From: Thiohalobacter sp.
GTDB lineage: Bacteria; Pseudomonadota; Gammaproteobacteria; Thiohalobacterales; Thiohalobacteraceae
DNA length: 64,000 bases
Assembly (NCBI RefSeq): GCF_027000115.1
Contig: NZ_JALTON010000049.1
Location: forward strand, 51,231-115,230
Reading direction: 5' to 3'
Position numbers and translations under genes: made by a program. Every line of letters begins with the position of its first letter. Positions within the stretch are counted from its first letter, which is position 1. The notes below the pieces were generated by a model, which saw only the letters and a list, made by a program, of their open reading frames with translations, was not told where the DNA came from and did no database searches. This document shows, one piece after another, positions 16,855 through 29,897 of the stretch.

Positions 16855-17229
16855 ATGGCTACAATCAATCAGTTAGTGCGCAAACCCAGAAAGCGCAAGC
16901 CGGCCAAGAGCACGGTGCCTGCGCTGGAAGCCTGCCCGCAGAAGCGTGGCGTGTGCACCCGCGTGTACACCACCACGCCCAAGAAGCCGAACTCGGCGCT
17001 GCGCAAGGTGGCCCGCGTGCGTCTGACCAACGGCTATGAAGTCACCACCTATATCGGTGGCGAGGGACACAACCTGCAGGAGCACTCGGTGGTGCTGATT
17101 CGCGGCGGCCGTGTGAAGGATCTGCCGGGCGTGCGCTACCACACGGTGCGTGGCAGCCTGGATGCCTCGGGTGTCGAGGCGCGCCGGCAGGGCCGTTCCA
17201 AGTATGGTGCCAAGCGGCCCAAGTCCTGA
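16855..17229 (+). CDS. rpsL: 30S ribosomal protein S12
   Basis: 124 aa. S12 sits at the decoding centre and affects accuracy. The streptomycin-determinant segment [16 protein letters not shown] keeps the wild-type lysine. ATG 16855 gives the conserved [12 protein letters not shown] start; the frame is open further upstream, but that stretch holds the promoter and hairpin. First gene of the str operon. Confidence 0.98.
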   Translation: MATINQLVRKPRKRKPAKSTVPALEACPQKRGVCTRVYTTTPKKPNSALRKVARVRLTNGYEVTTYIGGEGHNLQEHSVVLIRGGRVKDLPGVRYHTVRGSLDASGVEARRQGRSKYGAKRPKS

Positions 17230-17268
17230 TCAGGGTATCAACCGTTCCAACGGCTACAGGTTTGAAGC

Positions 17269-17739
17269 ATGTCTAGAAGAAAAGCAGCAGAGCGTCGCGA
17301 GATTCTCCCGGATCCCAAGTTCGGCAGCGAGCGGCTGGCCAAGTTCGTCAACATGGTGATGTCCAGCGGCAAGAAGTCGGTGGCCGAGAAGATCGTCTAT
17401 GGTGCGCTGGACCAGATCGGCAGCAAGGCCGGTGGCGACGCGATGGACGTGCTGGAGCGCGCCCTGGAGAACGTCAGCCCGGTGGTCGAGGTCAAGTCCC
17501 GGCGTGTGGGTGGTGCCACCTACCAGGTGCCGGTCGAGGTGCGCCCGACCCGCCGTCAGACACTGGCGATGCGCTGGATGATCGAGGCCGCGCGCGCCCG
17601 CTCCGAGAAGTCCATGGCCCAGCGTCTGGCGGGCGAGATCATGGATGCCGCCGAGAACCGGGGTACCGCGGTGAAGAAACGCGAGGATACGCACCGCATG
17701 GCCGAGGCCAACAAGGCCTTCGCGCATTATCGCTGGTAA
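17269..17739 (+). CDS. rpsG: 30S ribosomal protein S7
   Basis: 156 aa. Primary assembly protein of the 30S head; in E. coli it represses the str operon by binding the rpsL-rpsG spacer (here 39 nt). Standard start [12 protein letters not shown] and a full-length C-terminus (AHYRW). Confidence 0.98.
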   Translation: MSRRKAAERREILPDPKFGSERLAKFVNMVMSSGKKSVAEKIVYGALDQIGSKAGGDAMDVLERALENVSPVVEVKSRRVGGATYQVPVEVRPTRRQTLAMRWMIEAARARSEKSMAQRLAGEIMDAAENRGTAVKKREDTHRMAEANKAFAHYRW

Positions 17740-17770
17740 GTCAGAAGCTTATTGAAGAAGGATTCAGTCC

Positions 17771-19873
17771 GTGGCACGCAAAACTCCCATCGAGCGCTAT
17801 CGCAACGTCGGTATCATGGCGCACATCGACGCCGGCAAGACGACGACGACCGAGCGCGTTCTCTTTTATACCGGTGTGTCTCACAAGATCGGTGAGGTGC
17901 ATGACGGCGCTGCGACCATGGACTGGATGGAGCAGGAACAGGAGCGCGGTATCACCATTACCTCGGCGGCGACCACCTGCTTCTGGAAGGGCATGGATCA
18001 GCAGTTCCCCGAGCACCGGATCAACATCATCGACACGCCCGGACACGTCGACTTCACCATTGAGGTGGAGCGTTCCCTGCGTGTGCTCGACGGCGCCTGC
18101 GCCGTGTTCTGCGCCGTGGGCGGCGTGGAGCCCCAGTCCGAGACGGTATGGCGCCAGGCCAACAAGTACAACGTGCCGCGCATGGGCTTCGTCAACAAGA
18201 TGGACCGGGCCGGCGCCAACTTCCTGCGCGTGGTCGAGCAGGTGAAGACCCGCCTGGGTGCCAACCCGGTACCCATCCAGCTGCCGATCGGTGCCGAGGA
18301 CAACTTCAAGGGCGTGGTCGACCTCATTCGCATGAAGGCCATCTACTGGAACGAGGCCGACATGGGCACCACCTATGAGGCCAAGGATATTCCCGAGGAC
18401 ATGGTCGACGCCTGCAACGAGTGGCGGGAGAAGATGATCGAGGCGGCCGCCGAGGCATCCGAGGAACTGATGGAGAAGTACCTCGAGGGCGGTGAGCTGA
18501 GCGAGGATGAGATTCGCGAAGGCCTGCGCCGCCGCACCCTGGACGTCGAGATCATCCCCATGCTGTGCGGTTCGGCGTTCAAGAACAAGGGCGTGCAGGC
18601 CATGCTCGACGCCATCATCTATTACATGCCTTCGCCGGTCGACGTGCCTTCCATCAAGGGCCACCTGGACGACGCCGAGGGTACCGAGGCCGAGCGTCAT
18701 TCCTCCGACGACGAACCCTTCGCCGCGCTGGCGTTCAAGATCGCCACCGACCCGTTCGTCGGTACCCTGACCTTCTTCCGCGTCTATTCGGGCGTGCTGA
18801 GTTCGGGCGACACCGTGCTCAATTCGGTCAAGGGCAAGAAGGAGCGCATCGGTCGTATTCTGCAGATGCACGCCAACTCCCGCGAGGAGATCAAGGAAGT
18901 GCGCGCCGGCGACATCGCTGCGGCGGTTGGCCTGAAGGACGTCACCACCGGTGACACCCTGTGCGATGTCAACAACCCCATCATCCTCGAGCGCATGGAG
19001 TTCCCCGAGCCGGTGATCTCCGTTGCCGTCGAGCCCAAGACCAAGGCCGATCAGGAGAAGATGGGCATTGCCCTGCAGAAGCTGGCCCAGGAGGATCCCT
19101 CCTTCCGCGTGCATACCGACGAGGAATCCGGGCAGACCATTATCTCCGGCATGGGCGAGCTGCACCTGGACATCATCGTCGACCGCATGAAGCGCGAGTT
19201 CAAGGTCGAGGCCAACGTGGGCGCGCCGCAGGTGGCCTATCGCGAAACCATCCGCAAGCCGGTGGAAAAGGCCGAGGGCAAGTTCGTGCGCCAGTCCGGT
19301 GGCCGCGGTCAGTATGGTCACGTGGTGCTCAAGCTGGAGCCGCTGGAGCCCGGTTCCGGTTACGAATTCGAGAATGCCATTGTCGGCGGCGTGGTGCCTC
19401 GCGAGTACATTCCTGCGGTGGACAAGGGTATCCAGGAGCAGCTGGAAAACGGCGTGCTGGCCGGCTATCCCATGGTCGACATCAAGGCGACCCTCTACGA
19501 CGGCTCGTATCACGATGTCGACTCCTCGGAAATGGCCTTCAAGATCGCCGGTTCCATGGCCATCAAGGAAGGCGTGCCCCAGGGTTCTCCGGTGCTGCTG
19601 GAGCCCATCATGAAGGTCGAGGTCAGCACGCCCGAGGAGTACATGGGCGATGTGGTCGGCGACCTGAACCGCCGTCGCGGCATGATCAAGGAAATGGAAG
19701 ACGGTCCCGCCGGCAAGATCATTCGCGCCGAGGTGCCGCTGGCCGAGATGTTCGGTTATGCCACCGACCTGCGCAGCGCCACCCAGGGCCGCGCCAGCTA
19801 CAGCATGGAATTCGAGAAGTACGCCGAAGCGCCCTCGAATGTCGCCGAGGCAGTGATCAAGAAGGCATCCTGA
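17771..19873 (+). CDS. fusA: elongation factor G
   Basis: 700 aa. Translocation GTPase. G1 motif AHIDAGKTT at residues 17-25, DTPGHVDF near 91, NKMD near 141, followed by domains II-V. Starts at GTG 17771, which gives the conserved [15 protein letters not shown]-terminus. The 31-nt spacer after rpsG and 39 nt before tufA fit one operon. Confidence 0.98.
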   Translation: MARKTPIERYRNVGIMAHIDAGKTTTTERVLFYTGVSHKIGEVHDGAATMDWMEQEQERGITITSAATTCFWKGMDQQFPEHRINIIDTPGHVDFTIEVERSLRVLDGACAVFCAVGGVEPQSETVWRQANKYNVPRMGFVNKMDRAGANFLRVVEQVKTRLGANPVPIQLPIGAEDNFKGVVDLIRMKAIYWNEADMGTTYEAKDIPEDMVDACNEWREKMIEAAAEASEELMEKYLEGGELSEDEIREGLRRRTLDVEIIPMLCGSAFKNKGVQAMLDAIIYYMPSPVDVPSIKGHLDDAEGTEAERHSSDDEPFAALAFKIATDPFVGTLTFFRVYSGVLSSGDTVLNSVKGKKERIGRILQMHANSREEIKEVRAGDIAAAVGLKDVTTGDTLCDVNNPIILERMEFPEPVISVAVEPKTKADQEKMGIALQKLAQEDPSFRVHTDEESGQTIISGMGELHLDIIVDRMKREFKVEANVGAPQVAYRETIRKPVEKAEGKFVRQSGGRGQYGHVVLKLEPLEPGSGYEFENAIVGGVVPREYIPAVDKGIQEQLENGVLAGYPMVDIKATLYDGSYHDVDSSEMAFKIAGSMAIKEGVPQGSPVLLEPIMKVEVSTPEEYMGDVVGDLNRRRGMIKEMEDGPAGKIIRAEVPLAEMFGYATDLRSATQGRASYSMEFEKYAEAPSNVAEAVIKKAS

Positions 19874-19912
19874 TCGTTTGGCACCCAACAGAACTGTAAC
19901 GAGGTAACAGTC

Positions 19913-21216
<1,304 letters not shown>

Positions 21217-21231
21217 TATCTGACTTCTGAC

Positions 21232-21262
21232 GGGACGGATCGCACGCCGTCCCTGTTCTTTA
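21232..21262 (+). terminator. hairpin upstream of rpsJ (terminator or attenuator)
   Basis: GGGACGG (21232-21238) pairs with CCGTCCC (21247-21253), tail TGTTCTTTA. It ends about 10 nt before the rpsJ start codon. It may end the str transcript or attenuate the S10 operon; in E. coli the S10 leader has an L4-dependent attenuator. Confidence 0.5.
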
Positions 21263-21271
21263 GAGGTTGAC

Positions 21272-21583
21272 ATGACAAACCAGAGAATTCGCATTCGGCT
21301 GAAGGCTTTCGATCATCGCCTGATCGACCAGTCTGCCCGCGAGATCGTCGAGACCGCCCGGCGCACGGGCGCGCAGGTCCGGGGTCCCATCCCGCTGCCG
21401 ACCAAGAAGGAACGTTACACCGTTCTGATCTCGCCGCACGTCAACAAGGATGCTCGCGACCAGTACGAGATCCGCACCCACAAGCGCCTGATGGATATCG
21501 TCGACCCTACCGACAAGACGGTGGACGCGTTGATGAAGCTCGATCTGGCTGCCGGCGTGGACGTGCAGATCAAGCTGAACTGA
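21272..21583 (+). CDS. rpsJ: 30S ribosomal protein S10
   Basis: 103 aa. Component of the 30S head and, as NusE, of antitermination complexes with NusB and NusG. Conserved [19 protein letters not shown] start and RTHKRLMDI segment. AGAGG precedes ATG. First gene of the S10 operon. Confidence 0.98.
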   Translation: MTNQRIRIRLKAFDHRLIDQSAREIVETARRTGAQVRGPIPLPTKKERYTVLISPHVNKDARDQYEIRTHKRLMDIVDPTDKTVDALMKLDLAAGVDVQIKLN

Positions 21584-21651
21584 AGCAGTAAAACCCAGGG
21601 CTCTGCTGTCGCTTCCCCAGCGTCGGGGCAACCCTGAAGAGGAAACAAACC

Positions 21652-22290
21652 ATGGCAATCGGGTTAGTGGGTCGAAAGGTCGGGATGACGCGCATCTTCA
21701 CCGATGAGGGTGCTTCCATCCCCGTGACCGTCATCGAAGTGGAACCGAATCGGGTGACGCAGCTGCGCACCGAGGAGACCGACGGCTACCGGGCACTGCA
21801 GGTGACCACCGGTACCCGGCGTGCCTCGCGCGTGAGCAAGCCCATGGCGGGTCATTTTGCCAAGGCCGGCGTCGAGCCGGGTCGGGGCGTCTGGGAGTTC
21901 CGTCTCGGAGAGGGTGAAGGCGAGGGCATCGAGGTTGGCAGCGAGATCCGTGTCGACATCTTCGAGGCCGGCCAGATGGTCGACGTCGCCGGGACCACCA
22001 TCGGCAAGGGCTTCCAGGGCGGTGTGAAGCGTCACAATTTCCGCACCCAGGACGCCACCCACGGCAACTCGCTGTCACATCGCGCACCGGGTTCCATCGG
22101 TCAGAACCAGACCCCGGGTCGCGTGTTCAAGGGCAAGAAGATGGCTGGTCACATGGGCAACGTGCGCCGCACCCAGCAGAATCTGCAGGTGGTCCGCGTC
22201 GACGCCGACCGCAATCTGATCTTCGTGAAGGGCTCGGTGCCGGGTGCCAAGGGCGGCGATGTCATCGTCAAGCCCGCGGTGAAGGCGTAA
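21652..22290 (+). CDS. rplC: 50S ribosomal protein L3
   Basis: 212 aa. Early-assembly protein near the peptidyl-transferase centre. [15 protein letters not shown] at the N-terminus and [28 protein letters not shown] in the extended loop are typical. It is followed 10 nt later by rplD. Confidence 0.97.
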   Translation: MAIGLVGRKVGMTRIFTDEGASIPVTVIEVEPNRVTQLRTEETDGYRALQVTTGTRRASRVSKPMAGHFAKAGVEPGRGVWEFRLGEGEGEGIEVGSEIRVDIFEAGQMVDVAGTTIGKGFQGGVKRHNFRTQDATHGNSLSHRAPGSIGQNQTPGRVFKGKKMAGHMGNVRRTQQNLQVVRVDADRNLIFVKGSVPGAKGGDVIVKPAVKA

Positions 22291-22300
22291 GGAGGCGATG

Positions 22301-22903
22301 ATGGAAATTCAGGTCAAGGGTGGTACTTCCGTCGACGTCTCCGACAAGGCGTTCGGCCGTGAATTCAACGAGGCGCTGGTGCACCAGGTCGTGACCGCCG
22401 TGATGGCAGGCGCGCGCGCGGGGACCAAGGCCCAGAAGAACCGTTCCGCTGTTCGTGGCGGCGGCGCCAAGCCCTGGCGACAGAAGGGGACAGGGCGTGC
22501 GCGTTCTGGTACAATCCGCAGCCCCATCTGGCGTGGGGGCGGCAAGGTGTTCGCGGCCCGGCCTCGCGACTACTCCCAGAAGGTCAACAAGAAGATGTAT
22601 CGCGGCGCGCTGGCCTCCATCCTGTCGGAACTGTTGCGCCAGGATCGCCTCGTTGTCGTCGACGACTTCAAGGTCGAGGCGCCAAAGACCCGGGAGCTGC
22701 TGGGCAAGTTGAAGGAGTTGGGTCTCGATGACGTGCTGATCGTCACCGACAGCGCGGACGAGAACCTGTACCTGGCTGCACGCAACCTCTATTCGGTGGG
22801 GGTGTGCGATTCGGAAACCGTCGATCCGGTGAGCCTGATCGGGTTCGGCAAGGTGTTGATGACGGTCGACACCCTGAAGAAGTTCGAGGAGAGACTGGCA
22901 TGA
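22301..22903 (+). CDS. rplD: 50S ribosomal protein L4
   Basis: 200 aa. L4 lines the exit tunnel and in E. coli represses the S10 operon. The tunnel-loop segment [14 protein letters not shown] is present. Of two adjacent ATG codons (22298, 22301) I chose 22301: GGAGG at 22291-22295 leaves 5 nt to it but only 2 to the first. Confidence 0.97.
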   Translation: MEIQVKGGTSVDVSDKAFGREFNEALVHQVVTAVMAGARAGTKAQKNRSAVRGGGAKPWRQKGTGRARSGTIRSPIWRGGGKVFAARPRDYSQKVNKKMYRGALASILSELLRQDRLVVVDDFKVEAPKTRELLGKLKELGLDDVLIVTDSADENLYLAARNLYSVGVCDSETVDPVSLIGFGKVLMTVDTLKKFEERLA

Positions 22904-23196
22904 ACCAGGAGCGTCTGATGCAGGTCCTGCTTGCGCCGCTGGTTTCGGAAAAGAGCGCGCGGCTGGCCGACAGCAATCGGCAGTTTGCCTTCAAGGTGCT
23001 CCCGGACGCGACCAAGCCGGAAATCTCGCGTGCTGTCGAGATGCTGTTCGACGTCAAGGTGACCAATGTGCAGGTTGCCAACATGCGTGGCAAGGTGAAG
23101 CGTTTCGGTCAGTCTGTCGGCAAGCGCTCGAACTGGAAGAAGGCCTACGTGACGCTGGCCGAGGGTCAGGACATCGACTTCAGCGGCGCCGAGTAA
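22900..23196 (+). CDS. rplW: 50S ribosomal protein L23
   Basis: 98 aa. L23 lies at the tunnel exit and docks trigger factor and SRP. Starts at the ATGA overlap with the rplD stop, so translation is probably coupled. Core [15 protein letters not shown] and the C-terminal [17 protein letters not shown] are conserved. Confidence 0.97.
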   Translation: MNQERLMQVLLAPLVSEKSARLADSNRQFAFKVLPDATKPEISRAVEMLFDVKVTNVQVANMRGKVKRFGQSVGKRSNWKKAYVTLAEGQDIDFSGAE

Positions 23197-23235
23197 TCGG
23201 AGCTACACGGATTCATCTGAACAAGGTTTTTCAAG

Positions 23236-24063
23236 ATGGCAATCGTCAAGACCAAGCCGACTTCTCCGGGGCGCCGTTTCGTCGTCCGGGTGCGCAACGA
23301 GGAGCTCCACAAGGGGGCGCCCTATGAGCCGCTGCTGGAGAAGAAGTCCAGGACCGGTGGTCGGAACAACAACGGCCGCATCACCACGCGTCATCGTGGC
23401 GGTGGTCACAAGCAGCGCTATCGCATCATCGACTTCAAGCGTAACAAGGACGGCATTCCGGCGCGTGTCGAGCGGATCGAGTATGACCCGAACCGGAGCG
23501 CAAACATTGCGCTGCTGCTGTACGCGGACGGCGAGCGCCGCTATATCCTGGCGCCGCGCGGACTGAGTACCGGCGATACGGTCGAGTCCGGGCTGGAGGC
23601 GCCCATCAAGCCGGGCTGCGCGCTGTCGCTGCGCAGCATCCCGGTGGGTACCACGGTGCACAACGTGGAACTGCGCCCCGGCAAGGGTGGGCAGATCGCG
23701 CGCAGTGCCGGTGCCGGCGTCCAGCTCGTGGCCCGTGAGGGCGATCATGCCACTCTGCGTCTGCGTTCCGGCGAAATGCGCAAGGTGCACGCCGACTGCC
23801 GGGCCACGGTGGGCGAGGTCGGAAATGCCGAACACAATCTGCGCAAGCTGGGCAAGGCCGGCGCCAAGCGCTGGCGCGGCGTGCGCCCGACCGTTCGTGG
23901 TGTCGCCATGAACCCGGTCGACCATCCGCACGGTGGTGGCGAGGGCCGTACCTCCGGTGGCCGTCATCCGGTATCGCCCTGGGGCATGCCGACCAAGGGT
24001 TACAAGACCCGCAAGAACAAGCGTACGGACAGCATGATTGTGCGGCGCCGTAACCGCAAGTAA
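23236..24063 (+). CDS. rplB: 50S ribosomal protein L2
   Basis: 275 aa. Near the peptidyl-transferase centre; needed for subunit joining. The conserved C-terminal [14 protein letters not shown] segment with its functional histidine is present. Confidence 0.98.
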   Translation: MAIVKTKPTSPGRRFVVRVRNEELHKGAPYEPLLEKKSRTGGRNNNGRITTRHRGGGHKQRYRIIDFKRNKDGIPARVERIEYDPNRSANIALLLYADGERRYILAPRGLSTGDTVESGLEAPIKPGCALSLRSIPVGTTVHNVELRPGKGGQIARSAGAGVQLVAREGDHATLRLRSGEMRKVHADCRATVGEVGNAEHNLRKLGKAGAKRWRGVRPTVRGVAMNPVDHPHGGGEGRTSGGRHPVSPWGMPTKGYKTRKNKRTDSMIVRRRNRK

Positions 24064-24079
24064 GTGAGAGGACGATAAC

Positions 24080-24352
24080 GTGCCACGTTCAGTTCGCAAG
24101 GGTCCGTTTGTCGACGACCATCTGATGAAGAAGGTCCGTGAGGCAGTCGAGACCAACAATCGTCGCCCGATCAAGACCTGGTCGCGCCGTTCCATGATTC
24201 TGCCCGAAATGGTTGGGCTCACCATTGCGGTGCACAACGGTCGCCAGCATGTTCCGGTGCTTATCAACGAGAACATGATCGGCCACAAGCTTGGCGAGTT
24301 CGCCGTGACCCGGACCTTCAAGGGGCACGCTGCGGACAAGAAATCCAGGTAA
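24080..24352 (+). CDS. rpsS: 30S ribosomal protein S19
   Basis: 90 aa. 30S head protein contacting S13 and the A-site finger. Starts at GTG 24080, giving the conserved [15 protein letters not shown]. Ends KSR. It follows rplB by 16 nt. Confidence 0.97.
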   Translation: MPRSVRKGPFVDDHLMKKVREAVETNNRRPIKTWSRRSMILPEMVGLTIAVHNGRQHVPVLINENMIGHKLGEFAVTRTFKGHAADKKSR

Positions 24353-24366
24353 GGGAGTCCATCGAG

Positions 24367-24696
24367 ATGCAGGTACAAGCCAAACTGCGTAACGCCCGGA
24401 TCTCCGCCCAGAAGTGTCGGCTGGTGGCCGATCAGGTGCGCGGCATGCCGGTCGAACGCGCATTGCAGACGCTCATGTTCAGCCCCAAGAAGGGCGCCCA
24501 TCTGGTGCGCAAGGTGCTGGAGTCGGCGATCGCCAACGCCGAGCACAACGAGGGTGCGGATATCGACGAGTTGAAGGTTGCTGCCATCTGCGTGGACGAG
24601 GGGCCGACCTACAAGCGCTGGCGTGCCCGGGCCAAGGGGCGTGCCAACCGCATCCTGAAGCGGACCAGCCACATTACGGTCACCGTGGGCGACTGA
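24367..24696 (+). CDS. rplV: 50S ribosomal protein L22
   Basis: 109 aa. Lines the exit tunnel with L4; the beta-hairpin tip region [20 protein letters not shown] is intact, with no macrolide-type insertion or deletion visible. Confidence 0.97.
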   Translation: MQVQAKLRNARISAQKCRLVADQVRGMPVERALQTLMFSPKKGAHLVRKVLESAIANAEHNEGADIDELKVAAICVDEGPTYKRWRARAKGRANRILKRTSHITVTVGD

Positions 24697-24743
24697 GGCA
24701 ACAGAACGCTGCGAGACGCGAGAGACTTAACAGAGAGATCAAT

Positions 24744-25424
24744 ATGGGCCAGAAAGTACATCCAACAGGCATCCGCCTCGGTATCGTGAAGGACTGGACG
24801 TCCAAGTGGTACGCGGATTCCAGGAACTTCGCCGACTATCTGTACAACGATCTTCAGGTACGCGACTTCCTGAAGAAGCGCCTGGCCCACGCCTCGGTGA
24901 GCCGGATCCAGATCGAACGGCCGGCACGCAATGCGCTGATTACCATCCATACCGCGCGTCCCGGTATCGTGATCGGCAAGAAGGGTGAGGATATCGAAAA
25001 GTTGCGCAAGGAAGTCTCCCAGCTGATGGGTATCCCGGTGCACATCAATATCGAGGAGGTGCGCAAGCCGGAGCTGGATGCGCAGCTGGTCGCCGAGAGT
25101 GTGGCCCAGCAGCTGGAACGCCGCATCATGTTCCGCCGCGCGATGAAGCGCGCGGTGTCCAACACCATGCGGCTCGGTGCCCAGGGTGTGCGGATCAACG
25201 TGGCGGGGCGGTTGAACGGGGCCGAAATCGCCCGTACCGAATGGTATCGCGAGGGGCGTGTGCCGCTGCATACCCTGCGTGCCGACATCGATTACGGATT
25301 TGCCGAGGCGCGTACCACCTATGGAGTGATCGGCGTCAAGGTCTGGATATTCAAGGGCGAAGTGTTTGGCGATGCCGAGCAGCCTGCGGAGCCCGAGGGC
25401 GGCAAGAAGGCCGCGGCCAACTGA
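24744..25424 (+). CDS. rpsC: 30S ribosomal protein S3
   Basis: 226 aa. mRNA-entry protein with helicase role. ATG 24744 gives [20 protein letters not shown]-domain GXXG-type loop ([12 protein letters not shown]) near residue 75. The frame is open upstream over rplV, but those codons are not part of the gene. Confidence 0.97.
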   Translation: MGQKVHPTGIRLGIVKDWTSKWYADSRNFADYLYNDLQVRDFLKKRLAHASVSRIQIERPARNALITIHTARPGIVIGKKGEDIEKLRKEVSQLMGIPVHINIEEVRKPELDAQLVAESVAQQLERRIMFRRAMKRAVSNTMRLGAQGVRINVAGRLNGAEIARTEWYREGRVPLHTLRADIDYGFAEARTTYGVIGVKVWIFKGEVFGDAEQPAEPEGGKKAAAN

Positions 25425-25441
25425 GCTGGAGTGACTGAATC

Positions 25442-25855
25442 ATGTTGCAGCCGAAGAGAACCAAGTTCCGCAAGCAGCAGAAGGGGCGCAACCGCGGTCT
25501 CGCCACGACCGGAAATCGCGTGAGCTTCGGCGAGTTTGCGCTCAAGGCCATGGATCGTGGCCAGGTCACCGCGCGCCAGATCGAGGCCGCGCGCCGTGCC
25601 ATCACGCGTCACGTCAAGCGCGGTGGCAAGCTCTGGATTCGGGTGTTTCCCGATGTGCCGATTACCAAGAAGCCCATCGAGGTGCGTATGGGCAAGGGCA
25701 AGGGCAACGTAGAGTACTGGGTCGCCAAGATCCAGCCTGGTCGTGTGCTCTATGAAATCGAGGGGGTGTCGGAGGAAGTTGCGCGCGAGGCGTTTCGTCG
25801 TGCCGCGGCCAAGCTCCCCGTGAAGACCACGTTTGTGACCCGGACGGTGATGTGA
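25442..25855 (+). CDS. rplP: 50S ribosomal protein L16
   Basis: 137 aa. Contacts A-site tRNA and 5S r[20 protein letters not shown] start and [18 protein letters not shown] segment with the usual hydroxylation-site arginine (RMGKG). Its stop overlaps the rpmC start by one base (TGATG). Confidence 0.97.
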   Translation: MLQPKRTKFRKQQKGRNRGLATTGNRVSFGEFALKAMDRGQVTARQIEAARRAITRHVKRGGKLWIRVFPDVPITKKPIEVRMGKGKGNVEYWVAKIQPGRVLYEIEGVSEEVAREAFRRAAAKLPVKTTFVTRTVM

Positions 25856-26058
25856 TGAAGGCGAGCGAACTCAGGAACAAGACCGAGGCGGAGCTTCGTG
25901 AGGAGCTGATCAGCCTGCGTCGAGAGCAGTTCAACCTGCGCATGCAGCGTGGCAGCGGCCAGGCGCCGCGCCCCCACGAGTTCCAGCGGGTCCGCAAGGA
26001 TATTGCCCGGATCAAGACGATTCTGGGTGAAAAGGCAGCTGCAGGTGAAATGGCATGA
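25855..26058 (+). CDS. rpmC: 50S ribosomal protein L29
   Basis: 67 aa, two-helix tunnel-exit protein. I took ATG 25855 (MKASELRNK), which overlaps the rplP stop, rather than GTG 25852. Ends at a 4-base overlap with rpsQ. Confidence 0.95.
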   Translation: MKASELRNKTEAELREELISLRREQFNLRMQRGSGQAPRPHEFQRVRKDIARIKTILGEKAAAGEMA

Positions 26059-26318
26059 GCGAGAATGCTGAAAAGGTACAGCGTGTCCTGACCGGCCGCG
26101 TCGTGAGTGACAAGATGGACAAGTCGGCCACCGTGCTGATCGAGCGTCGTGTCAAGCATCCGCTGTACGGAAAGTACATTCGTCGGTCCACGAAATACCA
26201 TGTGCACGACGAGAACAATGAGTGCCGCGAGGGCGATCTGGTTTCGATCGAGCAGTGTCGCCCGATCTCCAAGACCAAGTCCTGGCGACTGGTTTCGGTG
26301 GTGGAACGGGCCGAGTGA
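26055..26318 (+). CDS. rpsQ: 30S ribosomal protein S17
   Basis: 87 aa. Primary 16S binder with an OB-fold; conserved [16 protein letters not shown] and the [19 protein letters not shown] segment. Last gene of the S10 operon; coupled to rpmC by ATGA. Confidence 0.97.
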   Translation: MSENAEKVQRVLTGRVVSDKMDKSATVLIERRVKHPLYGKYIRRSTKYHVHDENNECREGDLVSIEQCRPISKTKSWRLVSVVERAE

Positions 26319-26356
26319 TCCGCTAGCGGCGACACACATACTTTCGGGAAGCAGTC

Positions 26357-26725
26357 ATGATTCAGATGCAAACCATGCTGATGGCCGCGGACAACAGCGG
26401 CGCACGCCAGGTCCAGTGCATCAAGGTGCTGGGCGGCTCGCACCGTCGCTACGCGAACATCGGTGATGTCATCAAGGTCAGCGTGAAGGAAGCGATTCCG
26501 CGCGGCAAGGTCAAGAAGGGCGAGGTATACAACGCCGTTGTCGTGCGTACGCGCAAGGGTGTGCGTCGCCCGGATGGTTCGCTGATCCGGTTCGACAGCA
26601 ACGCCGCCGTGCTCCTGAACAACAAGCTTGAGCCCATCGGTACCCGCATCTTCGGGCCGGTGACTCGCGAGCTCCGTGGCGACCGGTTCATGAAGATCGT
26701 GTCGCTGGCTCCGGAAGTGCTCTGA
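26357..26725 (+). CDS. rplN: 50S ribosomal protein L14
   Basis: 122 aa. Intersubunit-bridge protein. [18 protein letters not shown] start and [16 protein letters not shown] end. First gene of the spc operon; 38 nt after rpsQ, with no obvious separate promoter. Confidence 0.97.
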   Translation: MIQMQTMLMAADNSGARQVQCIKVLGGSHRRYANIGDVIKVSVKEAIPRGKVKKGEVYNAVVVRTRKGVRRPDGSLIRFDSNAAVLLNNKLEPIGTRIFGPVTRELRGDRFMKIVSLAPEVL

Positions 26726-26751
26726 CGCGAACATTTACAGGGTTTACAGTC

Positions 26752-27069
26752 ATGCGCAGGATTCGAAAAGGCGACCAGGTCGTCGTGATCGCGGGCAAGG
26801 ACAAGGGCAAGCGCGGCAGCGTGCTGCGGGTGCTCGATGACGATCGTCTGATCGTCGAGAACATCAATGTCGTCAAGAAGCACCAGAAGCCGAATCCGAC
26901 GCGTGGCGTGGCTGGCGGCATCATCGACATGGAGGCCCCCATTCACGTCTCCAACGTGATGCTGTTCAACCCGCAGACCAGCAAGGGCGATCGGGTCGGT
27001 TTCCGCATGCTGGAAGACGGGCGCAAGGTGCGATTCTTCAAGTCCACGGGCGAAGTCGTGGATGTCTGA
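26752..27069 (+). CDS. rplX: 50S ribosomal protein L24
   Basis: 105 aa. Assembly initiator near the tunnel exit; KOW motif [19 protein letters not shown] near the N-terminus. Confidence 0.97.
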   Translation: MRRIRKGDQVVVIAGKDKGKRGSVLRVLDDDRLIVENINVVKKHQKPNPTRGVAGGIIDMEAPIHVSNVMLFNPQTSKGDRVGFRMLEDGRKVRFFKSTGEVVDV

Positions 27070-27085
27070 AAGGCGGATTGGATCA

Positions 27086-27625
27086 ATGGCTAGATTGCAG
27101 GAACACTACCGGAACAACGTGATCAGGCAGCTGCAGGAGCAGTTCGGCTACGCCAATGTCATGGAGGTTCCGAAGATCGAGAAGATCACCCTGAACATGG
27201 GTGTCGGCGAGGCCATTGCCGATCGCAAGGTCATGGACAACGCTGTTGCCGACATGGCAAAGATCGCCGGCCAGAAACCCATCGTGACCAAGGCACGCAA
27301 GTCCGTGGCGGGGTTCAAGGTTCGGGAGGGCTGGCCCATCGGCTGCAAGGTGACGCTGCGCCGGGAACGCATGTACGAATTCCTGGATCGGCTTATCAGT
27401 ATTGCGATCCCCCGCATTCGTGACTTCCGCGGGCTGAGCGGCAAGTCCTTCGATGGCCGGGGTAACTACAGCATGGGCGTCCGGGAGCAGATCATTTTCC
27501 CGGAAATCGATTACGACAAGGTCGATGCGCTGCGTGGCATGGATATCACCATTACCACCTCCGCCAAGACCGATGAGGAAGCCAAGGCGCTGCTCGCCGC
27601 CTTCAACTTCCCATTCCGCAACTGA
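27086..27625 (+). CDS. rplE: 50S ribosomal protein L5
   Basis: 179 aa, exactly the E. coli length when started at ATG 27086 (MARLQEHY). Binds 5S r[22 protein letters not shown] and [20 protein letters not shown] are conserved. Confidence 0.97.
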   Translation: MARLQEHYRNNVIRQLQEQFGYANVMEVPKIEKITLNMGVGEAIADRKVMDNAVADMAKIAGQKPIVTKARKSVAGFKVREGWPIGCKVTLRRERMYEFLDRLISIAIPRIRDFRGLSGKSFDGRGNYSMGVREQIIFPEIDYDKVDALRGMDITITTSAKTDEEAKALLAAFNFPFRN

Positions 27626-27644
27626 CAAGGCAGGAATCTGGCGC

Positions 27645-27950
27645 ATGGCAAAGAAATCGATGATCGCGCGCGAAGTGAAGCGCATGAAGACGGTCCAGAA
27701 GTATGCGGCGAAGCGCGCCGAGCTGAAGGCCATCATCAAGAACCCGAACAGCAGCTACGAGGAAGTGGCCGATGCCGTTGCGCGCCTGCAAAAGCTGCCG
27801 CGTGATGCCAGCCCGGCGCGGCTTCAGCGTCGTTGCCGGCTTACCGGTCGGCCGCATGCCGTGTATCGCAAGTTCGGTCTGTGCCGCAACAAGCTGCGCG
27901 AGCATGCCATGAAGGGCGATGTCCCCGGTCTGGTCAAGGCCAGCTGGTAG
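27645..27950 (+). CDS. rpsN: 30S ribosomal protein S14 (zinc-free type)
   Basis: 101 aa. Long form without the CXXC zinc ribbon, ending [12 protein letters not shown]. The [25 protein letters not shown] core binds 16S rRNA in the head. It precedes rpsH as in the canonical spc order. Confidence 0.97.
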   Translation: MAKKSMIAREVKRMKTVQKYAAKRAELKAIIKNPNSSYEEVADAVARLQKLPRDASPARLQRRCRLTGRPHAVYRKFGLCRNKLREHAMKGDVPGLVKASW

Positions 27951-28013
27951 AATCGCAGGGCAGGACAGGAATTGCGGGCCCAGGGGGCCCACAGGAATCG
28001 AGGTAGATACGCA

Positions 28014-28409
28014 ATGAGTATGTCGGACCCCATCGCGGACATGCTGACCCGGATTCGCAACGGGCAGCACGCGGAAAAGGCGCAGGTGAGCATGCCTGCC
28101 TCCAAGCAGAAGGCGGCCATCGCCAAGGTGCTGAAGGACGAGGGTTATATCCTCGACTATTCCGTGTCCGACGAAGACGGCAAGCCGACCCTGACCATCA
28201 CCCTGAAGTACTTCGAGGGCCGTCCGGTCATCGAGAAGGTGCGTCGGGTGAGTCGCCCGGGCCTGCGTATCTACAAGAACAAGCATGAGCTTCCCAAGGT
28301 CGACGGTGGCCTGGGTATCGCCATCGTATCCACCTCCAAGGGGGTGATGACCGACCGCCAGGCACGTGCGGTCGGCGAGGGTGGCGAAGTGCTCTGCACG
28401 GTGAGCTAG
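28014..28409 (+). CDS. rpsH: 30S ribosomal protein S8
   Basis: 131 aa. Central-domain assembly protein; in E. coli it represses spc by binding the rplE region. ATG 28014 ([17 protein letters not shown]); 28020 is an alternative. Conserved [13 protein letters not shown] near the C-terminus. Confidence 0.96.
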   Translation: MSMSDPIADMLTRIRNGQHAEKAQVSMPASKQKAAIAKVLKDEGYILDYSVSDEDGKPTLTITLKYFEGRPVIEKVRRVSRPGLRIYKNKHELPKVDGGLGIAIVSTSKGVMTDRQARAVGEGGEVLCTVS

Positions 28410-28424
28410 GACAGGGGCAGGATC

Positions 28425-28958
28425 ATGTCGCGAGTTGCTAAACAACCGGTTGAGATGCCATCGGGCGTCGAGATCACCATCGCCAGTGGCAAGGTCACGG
28501 CCAAGGGTCCCAAGGGTAGCCTGGAGCTGACCCTGAATCCCCTTGTCGAGGTGAAGCAGGACGGCAATGTGCTGACCATCGTGCCGGCGAAGGAATCGAA
28601 ACAGGCCTGGGCGATGGCCGGGACCACCCGTGCCTTGCTGAACAACATGGTGATAGGTGTCAGCCAGGGTTTCGAACGCAAGCTGGAGCTGGTGGGCGTC
28701 GGATATCGCGCCCAGGCCCAGGGCAACACGCTGAACCTGACGCTGGGTTTTTCGCACCCCATCAACTACCCGGTCCCGGAGGGCATTACCATTGAGACGC
28801 CCAGCCAGACCGAGGTCGTGGTCAAGGGCGCCGACAAGCAGCGGGTCGGCCAGGTTGCTGCCGAGATTCGTGCCTTCCGTCCGCCGGAACCCTACAAGGG
28901 CAAGGGCGTGAAATATGCGGATGAGGTGATCGTCCGCAAGGAAGCGAAGAAGAAGTAA
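28425..28958 (+). CDS. rplF: 50S ribosomal protein L6
   Basis: 177 aa. Two homologous domains; binds near the sarcin-ricin loop. The C-terminal [18 protein letters not shown] signature is present. Confidence 0.97.
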   Translation: MSRVAKQPVEMPSGVEITIASGKVTAKGPKGSLELTLNPLVEVKQDGNVLTIVPAKESKQAWAMAGTTRALLNNMVIGVSQGFERKLELVGVGYRAQAQGNTLNLTLGFSHPINYPVPEGITIETPSQTEVVVKGADKQRVGQVAAEIRAFRPPEPYKGKGVKYADEVIVRKEAKKK

Positions 28959-29016
28959 TTCCTGACAACCTTGGGGTCGCGGTCGGGATCGCGCCCCCCA
29001 ATGAGGTAGACGCAAT

Positions 29017-29376
29017 ATGGCATTGGACAAGAAGGCAGCACGTCTGCGGCGCGCCCGCAAGGCGCGTGCGAAGATTCGTGAGCTGGGTGCGCATCGTCTG
29101 ACGGTGTTCCGGACCCCGCGTCACATCTATGCCCAGGTGTTTTCGCCAGCCGGCGATCGAGTGGTCGCGGCGGCCTCTACCCTGGACAAGAGCTTGCGCG
29201 AGCAGCTGGGCAAGACCGGCAATGCCGCGGCCGCGGCCGCGGTGGGCAAGGCGATTGCCGAAAAGGCCCGTGCTGCCGGCGTGACCAAGGTGGCGTTTGA
29301 TCGCGCCGGGTTCAAGTATCACGGTCGGGTCAAGGCATTGGCCGATGCCGCCCGTGAAGCAGGTCTGGAATTCTAA
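29017..29376 (+). CDS. rplR: 50S ribosomal protein L18
   Basis: 119 aa. 5S rRNA-binding protein with an arginine-rich N-terminus and the [25 protein letters not shown]-terminal signature. GAGGTAGACGCAAT precedes ATG. Confidence 0.97.
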   Translation: MALDKKAARLRRARKARAKIRELGAHRLTVFRTPRHIYAQVFSPAGDRVVAAASTLDKSLREQLGKTGNAAAAAAVGKAIAEKARAAGVTKVAFDRAGFKYHGRVKALADAAREAGLEF

Positions 29377-29385
29377 GGGTGAATC

Positions 29386-29892
29386 ATGGCGAGTGTTGAC
29401 GCACAGGCCCAGGGCGATGGGCTGCAGGAAAAACTGGTTGCGGTGAATCGTGTGGCCAAGGTGGTCAAGGGCGGCCGCGTGTTCGGCTTTGCAGCCCTGA
29501 CCGTAGTGGGCGATGGCAATGGCCGAGTGGGTTTCGGCACCGGCAAGGCACGCGAGGTGCCGGTCGCTATCCAGAAGGCCATGGAGAATGCGCGCCGCAA
29601 CATGAAGTCGGTGGCACTGAAGGATGGCACCCTGCAGTATGCCCTGGTCGGGCGTCATGGCGCAGCCAAGGTGTACATGCAGCCGGCCTCGGAAGGTACG
29701 GGTATTATTGCGGGTGGCGCGATGCGTGCCGTGTTCGAAGTTCTGGGAGTGCGCGACGTGCTGGCCAAGTGCATCGGCTCCAACAACCCGATCAACGTGG
29801 TCCGCGCCACCATGAACGGTCTCACTGGCATGAACTCGCCGGAAGCCGTGGCAGCCAAGCGCGGCAAGACGGTCGAAGAGATCCTGGGGTAA
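29386..29892 (+). CDS. rpsE: 30S ribosomal protein S5
   Basis: 168 aa. Accuracy and mRNA-unwinding protein at the entry tunnel. [22 protein letters not shown] and [19 protein letters not shown] are conserved. Confidence 0.97.
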   Translation: MASVDAQAQGDGLQEKLVAVNRVAKVVKGGRVFGFAALTVVGDGNGRVGFGTGKAREVPVAIQKAMENARRNMKSVALKDGTLQYALVGRHGAAKVYMQPASEGTGIIAGGAMRAVFEVLGVRDVLAKCIGSNNPINVVRATMNGLTGMNSPEAVAAKRGKTVEEILG

Positions 29893-29897
29893 GGGCC